This document shows positions 15,592 through 18,765 of a stretch of 18,765 nucleotides of DNA, in pieces. The notes under the pieces are model-generated. The model ran no database searches, was not told the origin of the DNA, and worked only from the letters and a program-made list of their open reading frames with translations. Position numbers and translations under genes: made by a program. The first letter of the stretch is position 1. Each line of letters starts with the position of its first letter. The stretch covers positions 1-18,765 of the forward strand of contig DCQM01000081.1 of NCBI GenBank assembly GCA_002323895.1. Direction: 5' to 3'. This DNA is from Akkermansiaceae bacterium UBA1518. GTDB lineage: Bacteria > Verrucomicrobiota > Verrucomicrobiia > Verrucomicrobiales > Akkermansiaceae.

Positions 15592-15675
15592 CTACTGAGT
15601 GATGAGAAGTAACAGCGGTAGGCCTATGAATAATCCAAGCATAAAAATAAATGGGAGTCCGCAACCAGAATTCAT
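15592..15675 (-). CDS. Possible 27-residue single-helix membrane peptide
   Basis: On the minus strand an ATG at 15675 opens a 27-codon frame that ends at TAG (15592-15594). The peptide begins MNSGCGLP, has an unbroken hydrophobic core (about residues 7-25, with FIFMLGLFIGLP followed by four leucines and ILE) and ends in TQ. This reads as one transmembrane helix flanked by a short polar head, a common form for real small membrane proteins. No SD is evident, but most genes in this window lack one. A hairpin GGGCTTTTTCCC follows the stop. It overlaps less credible frames on both strands. It could be chance, as T-rich DNA readily encodes hydrophobic residues. I know of no family for it. Confidence 0.3.
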   Translation of the reverse strand: MNSGCGLPFIFMLGLFIGLPLLLLITQ

Positions 15676-16332
15676 GCTTTTTAACTACCAAAGATTTTTT
15701 ATTGAAGCAAAGAGAATCAACCTCCCAATTAAAAATGAGCTACTCATCCACTCTTACCTTTGTCCAGGACAGCTTAAAGCCCCTCATCGCTAAGAAGCTC
15801 ATTGGTATTCCATTGTTTAGCTAAGTCGATTTTCCTTGTGCCGATCTTTGCGCTCTCCCTCTGATTTAGGGTAAACAGCCTTATCTCAAGGTTGTAGAGA
15901 GTGTTATCTAGATCGGGGCAAACAGAATGTGGAATTAAATAGTTACCACTTACGATCTTACCGGAGTATGGCCCCTCGTTATAGTGGGCGCGTTGCCTTT
16001 TCTGAGTTAAATCATGCTAACTTTAGCCATACATTCAAGGTGCTCTAGGATCACTCTATTACGAATAAGGAACTCAGGCTCCAAATTGGCCCTGTTAGGT
16101 TCATGTTGGACTGTAATGGGTTGCGCTTGGTGTATGGTCTCGCCGTTGTCATAACTGCTAATATAGGCCACTGGGTAGGGATGAGCCAAGGGGCGACTTG
16201 TATACGATTCGGTAGGTTGCAATTGGTGTTGGGAGTAATCTAGCTCGGCCTAAAATCCCTTCTCTCGATATATATTTTTCTTTTTTTGGCTCCTGTTTGA
16301 ATATCTAAGAAACTGTTTATGAGTTCCTTAGA

Positions 16333-16357
16333 TCTCCATGAATTTAAGTCATGGAGA
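16333..16357. promoter_or_regulatory. Perfect 9-bp-stem hairpin upstream of the CRTAC1 gene
   Basis: TCTCCATGA (16333-16341) and TCATGGAGA (16349-16357) are perfect inverted repeats around a 7-base loop, ATTTAAG. The element lies 60 bases upstream of the chosen ATG at 16418. It is the longest exact inverted repeat I found in the window. No T tract follows on the plus strand, so it is more likely a leader RNA hairpin or a protein-binding dyad than a terminator. Confidence 0.4.
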
Positions 16358-16417
16358 GGATGGTCTTAGAAGGCTTGTCTTTTATTCTCGGACCTTTTAT
16401 TTCCCGCGTCCCCCCTC

Positions 16418-18765
16418 ATGAAAAGTCCTGAACTGGCTCGCACATTCTTCGTCATTTTTCACCCGAACTCCCTGACTTCTTGTCGTCGATTGAGAAAAAA
16501 TTTTCACTCGATAGTGAGTCAGGTCTTCGCAGCACTAGTCTTTTCCTCGTTGCTTTCATGTGGCGATGAGCAACAACCCGAGATCACGCCAAATCCTTCC
16601 TCACCCTCGGGAAAATCGTTGTCTGTCATAAAAGAAAACCCAAAAGAAGAAACATTCAAAAGTCTATTTGAGGAAAAGCTGAAAGCAGCCTACGAACGTT
16701 ACCCTCAAGAAGTTTATAGTCATAGTAATTCGGCTCGGGCTGATTTCTTAGAGGGAAAATTAGAAGCTTCGAATAATTCAGCCACCGTAAAACAACTTCT
16801 TATCTACGGTGATGAGTTGCTATCCGCAGGAAGGACTAAAGAAGCCATCCAAATCTTGGAGCAAACAGGCAGAGCGCTAAGAGAAAGGGGGATTGGGGTT
16901 GGTCGTGACACAAAACGTTTTTTTGATTCCTTAGCAATGGCCTACTTACGACTGGGGGAGGATGAGAATTGTTGTGCGCATTTTAACGAGGAGTCTTGTC
17001 TTTTTCCAATTAAAGGGAAGGCAGTACATACTAACCGTCGAGGATCAGAATCTGCGATCGCTATTCTCAAGGAAATCCTAGATTCGTTTCCCCAAGACTA
17101 TCAGTCCCGCTATCTTCTAAATTTAGCTTATATGACACTCGGGGACTACCCTGATAAGGTGCCCGTGAAATTATTGATTCCCAAGATGGGCGAACCTTCG
17201 GGATTTGATTTCCCAAAATTTCCGAACATAGCGACTTCCGTTGGGGCTGATACTTCTGGAATGTCAGGGGGCTTGTGTCTGGAGGATTTTAATAACGATG
17301 GTTTGCTTGACGTCTTTAGCTCATCGTGGGGACTTAAAGATAATGTTACCCTTCTCACAAATACGGGTAAGACATTCAAAGATGAAACCAAGTTAGCTGG
17401 GCTTGATGGAGTTGTTTCCGGCTTAAATATGATTCATGCTGATTATGATAACGATGGTGATAATGACGTGTTTTTACTTAGAGGTGCTTGGTTTGAGGAG
17501 CAAGGCCGCCATCCCAATTCTTTACTTAGAAATTGTGGAGACGGGAGTTTTGAAGATGTCACGATACAAGCAGGGGTATATTCCGAATACCCAACTCAAA
17601 CTGCTTGTTGGGCAGATTTCAACAATGATGGTTACCTAGATTTGTTCATTGGTAATGAGAATAAGCGGGACTCAAAGTATGAATATCCTTGTGAGTTGTA
17701 CCTTAACCAAAAAGATGGAACATTTAAAAATATAGCTAAGATTGCAGGTGTTTCGGTTGAGGTTTTTGCAAAGGGTTGCGCAGCAGCCGATTTTAATAAC
17801 GATGGATGGCAAGATCTTTATGTTTCGTGTCTTGGCGAAGTCAATTTGTTGTTTGAAAATCAGGGTGTTACTAACGAGGGTATACCGCGTTTCCGAAATG
17901 TAGCGCAAAGCGCGGGAGTTGAAGAGCCCCTTTCGAGCTTCCCTTGTTGGTTTTTCGACTATAATAATGATGGTCACCAGGATATCTTTGTCGCTGATTT
18001 CGATTCGTTAGGATTTTCGAATATGGGTGGTCTTGTGGCTCTTGAGATGATGGGTAAAGAGACCGAAGCCGAAAAACCCCGACTCTATCGAAATCGGGGA
18101 AATGGGACATTTGAGGATGTTACCCGGGAAAAGGGGTTGTGGCGGTCAATGTTTGCGATGGGTGTTAACTTTGGAGATCTCAATAACGACGGATATCTTG
18201 ATTTTTATATAGGAACAGGGGCTCCAGATTTGCGAATGATTGTTCCAAATTTAATGTTTCTCAATGATAAGGGTGAGAAGTTTTTGGATGTTACCGTCGA
18301 AGGGAGGTTTGGCAGTATTCAAAAAGGCCACGCGATAGGATTTGGTGATATCGATAATGATGGTGATCAAGATGTTTATGCTGTGATGGGTGGAGCGATT
18401 GAAGGGGATGCTTTTCACAATTTACTTTTTAAAAATCCAGGATGGGAAAATCATTGGGTTACACTAGAGCTTGAAGGAAAGGTAAGTAATCGGAGCGCGG
18501 TGGGAGCTATTGTTCGAGTCGGGGTGATTGATAACGCGGGTAACAAAAGGTATTTTCATCGTCGAGTTGGAACTGGTGGAAGCTTCGGATCGTCAAGTCT
18601 TCGACAGGAAATCGGTTTGGGTGCTTGTCGAAATATCACAGGTGTTGAAATTAATTGGCCAAATGGGACTGACATCTGGGAGAGGATTAGAGGCGTGAAG
18701 TTAGATAGTGCGTATAGGATCTTGGAAGGTGAGGGGGCTGCAAAGGAATGGGCTCTGGCTAAAAG
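16418..18765 (+). CDS. CRTAC1-family lipoprotein with FG-GAP-type repeats and ASPIC/UnbV domain (3' end cut)
   Basis: The frame is open from ATG 16418 to the window end (782 full codons); the stop is outside. The N-terminus has a long basic leader, then a hydrophobic stretch ending in a lipobox L45-L46-S47-C48, so the product is probably a lipid-anchored exported protein. Residues about 126-155 and 229-250 look like TPR helices. Seven calcium-binding-type D-x-[ND]-x-D-G-x-x-D motifs begin at residues 290, 342, 400, 458, 514, 587 and 644, as in FG-GAP/VCBS beta-propeller repeats (DFNNDGLLDVF, DYDNDGDNDVF, DFNNDGYLDLF and so on). An ASPIC/UnbV domain follows from N678 (NHWVTLELEG, VGAIVRVG, VEINWPNG). 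Such proteins are abundant in Verrucomicrobiota and Planctomycetota; no enzyme activity is established. It diverges from purT. The true start could be TTG 16490 or GTG 16514, which would shorten the leader; none has an SD. Confidence 0.9.
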   Translation, partial: MKSPELARTFFVIFHPNSLTSCRRLRKNFHSIVSQVFAALVFSSLLSCGDEQQPEITPNPSSPSGKSLSVIKENPKEETFKSLFEEKLKAAYERYPQEVYSHSNSARADFLEGKLEASNNSATVKQLLIYGDELLSAGRTKEAIQILEQTGRALRERGIGVGRDTKRFFDSLAMAYLRLGEDENCCAHFNEESCLFPIKGKAVHTNRRGSESAIAILKEILDSFPQDYQSRYLLNLAYMTLGDYPDKVPVKLLIPKMGEPSGFDFPKFPNIATSVGADTSGMSGGLCLEDFNNDGLLDVFSSSWGLKDNVTLLTNTGKTFKDETKLAGLDGVVSGLNMIHADYDNDGDNDVFLLRGAWFEEQGRHPNSLLRNCGDGSFEDVTIQAGVYSEYPTQTACWADFNNDGYLDLFIGNENKRDSKYEYPCELYLNQKDGTFKNIAKIAGVSVEVFAKGCAAADFNNDGWQDLYVSCLGEVNLLFENQGVTNEGIPRFRNVAQSAGVEEPLSSFPCWFFDYNNDGHQDIFVADFDSLGFSNMGGLVALEMMGKETEAEKPRLYRNRGNGTFEDVTREKGLWRSMFAMGVNFGDLNNDGYLDFYIGTGAPDLRMIVPNLMFLNDKGEKFLDVTVEGRFGSIQKGHAIGFGDIDNDGDQDVYAVMGGAIEGDAFHNLLFKNPGWENHWVTLELEGKVSNRSAVGAIVRVGVIDNAGNKRYFHRRVGTGGSFGSSSLRQEIGLGACRNITGVEINWPNGTDIWERIRGVKLDSAYRILEGEGAAKEWALAK

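Larger units (their letters stand above)
15397..16417. other. 1021-bp divergent intergenic region
   Basis: This stretch separates the divergent purT and CRTAC1 genes and must hold both promoters. I see no full-length gene. It contains a leader dyad next to purT (15417-15446), repeat copy R2 (about 15513-15590), a possible minus-strand 27-residue membrane peptide (15592-15675), a TTAGCTAAG word (15817-15825), an AT-rich tract (16266-16288), and a perfect 9-bp-stem hairpin (16333-16357). The part from about 15830 to 16260 shows nothing I can support apart from chance-like short frames, and may be decayed sequence. Confidence 0.55.

Noticed and set aside
15473..15691. Minus-strand 72-codon hydrophobic frame
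   Set aside because: It overlaps the 27-codon peptide in another frame and reads through repeat copy R2; its hydrophobicity follows from the T-rich strand.
15599..15793. Plus-strand 64-codon frame in the purT-CRTAC1 gap
   Set aside because: No SD, no recognisable domain, and it is antisense to the more peptide-like 27-codon frame.
16007..16222. Minus-strand 71-codon frame with a segment (ITVQHEPNRANLE) faintly like the peptidase inhibitor I78 family
   Set aside because: It starts only at TTG, has no SD, the spacing to the final cysteine is wrong for I78, and the rest shows no domain. At best it is a decayed remnant.
17672..18110. Minus-strand frames inside the CRTAC1 gene
   Set aside because: Antisense to the repeated Asp/Asn-rich FG-GAP coding sequence, which gives repeated open frames on the other strand.
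1..18765. tRNA, rRNA, CRISPR array, insertion sequence or prophage
   Set aside because: I scanned the gene-free stretches on both strands and saw no T-loop-like motif in a tRNA context, no regular spaced repeats, and no transposase or integrase frame.

Overview
The window looks like a chromosomal piece from the PVC superphylum, most likely a Verrucomicrobiota (less likely a Planctomycetota) bacterium. The evidence is two very large secreted proteins of the Pirellula/Verrucomicrobium type (predicted membrane-bound dehydrogenase propeller, HEAT-like region and CxxCH cytochrome c), together with ThuA and DUF6807 (PmoA-like) modules, a formylglycine sulfatase and a CRTAC1/ASPIC-UnbV lipoprotein. 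Most starts lack a clear Shine-Dalgarno sequence. I see no tRNA, rRNA, CRISPR array, transposase or phage gene.

Layout from left to right. (1) 112-1488, minus: a TAXI-type solute-binding protein with an N-terminal signal anchor, a second C-terminal membrane helix and a cytoplasmic tail. No TRAP permease is visible beside it. (2) 1489-2256: gene-free. (3) 2257-8056, minus, operon B in transcription order: PVC cytochrome/dehydrogenase with a C-terminal DUF6807 domain, a 3-hydroxyisobutyrate-dehydrogenase-like reductase (ATGA overlap), and a sodium:solute symporter (13-nt overlap). (4) 8057-8485: a leader holding an out-of-frame small ORF with a strong SD, plus several repeats and dyads. (5) 8486-13886, minus, operon A: ThuA-PVC cytochrome, SnoaL-like protein (ATGA overlap), YciI-like protein (18-nt gap), sulfatase (71-nt gap). 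(6) 13887-14217: gene-free. (7) 14218-15396, minus: purT, a housekeeping purine gene. (8) 15397-16417: a long divergent intergenic region with a possible 27-residue membrane peptide and a strong hairpin. (9) 16418 to the window end, plus: a CRTAC1-family lipoprotein cut by the window edge.

Operons A and B are probably one functional cluster. Two exported, haem-linked dehydrogenases (one fused to ThuA, one to DUF6807) would oxidise a carbohydrate-like substrate in the periplasm. The sulfatase would remove sulfate esters, the symporter would import a product, and the reductase with the two small enzymes (SnoaL, YciI) would process it in the cytoplasm. The substrate cannot be read from the sequence. 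A sulfated marine glycan, or a keto-sugar route of the kind suggested for ThuA relatives, is an inference.

The most unexpected non-coding observation is a degenerate G-rich repeat found by hand alignment in three gene-free stretches (about 1871-1948, 14143-14205 and 15513-15590). It was not found in the genes. A palindromic word, TTAGCTAA, occurs three times, also only between genes.
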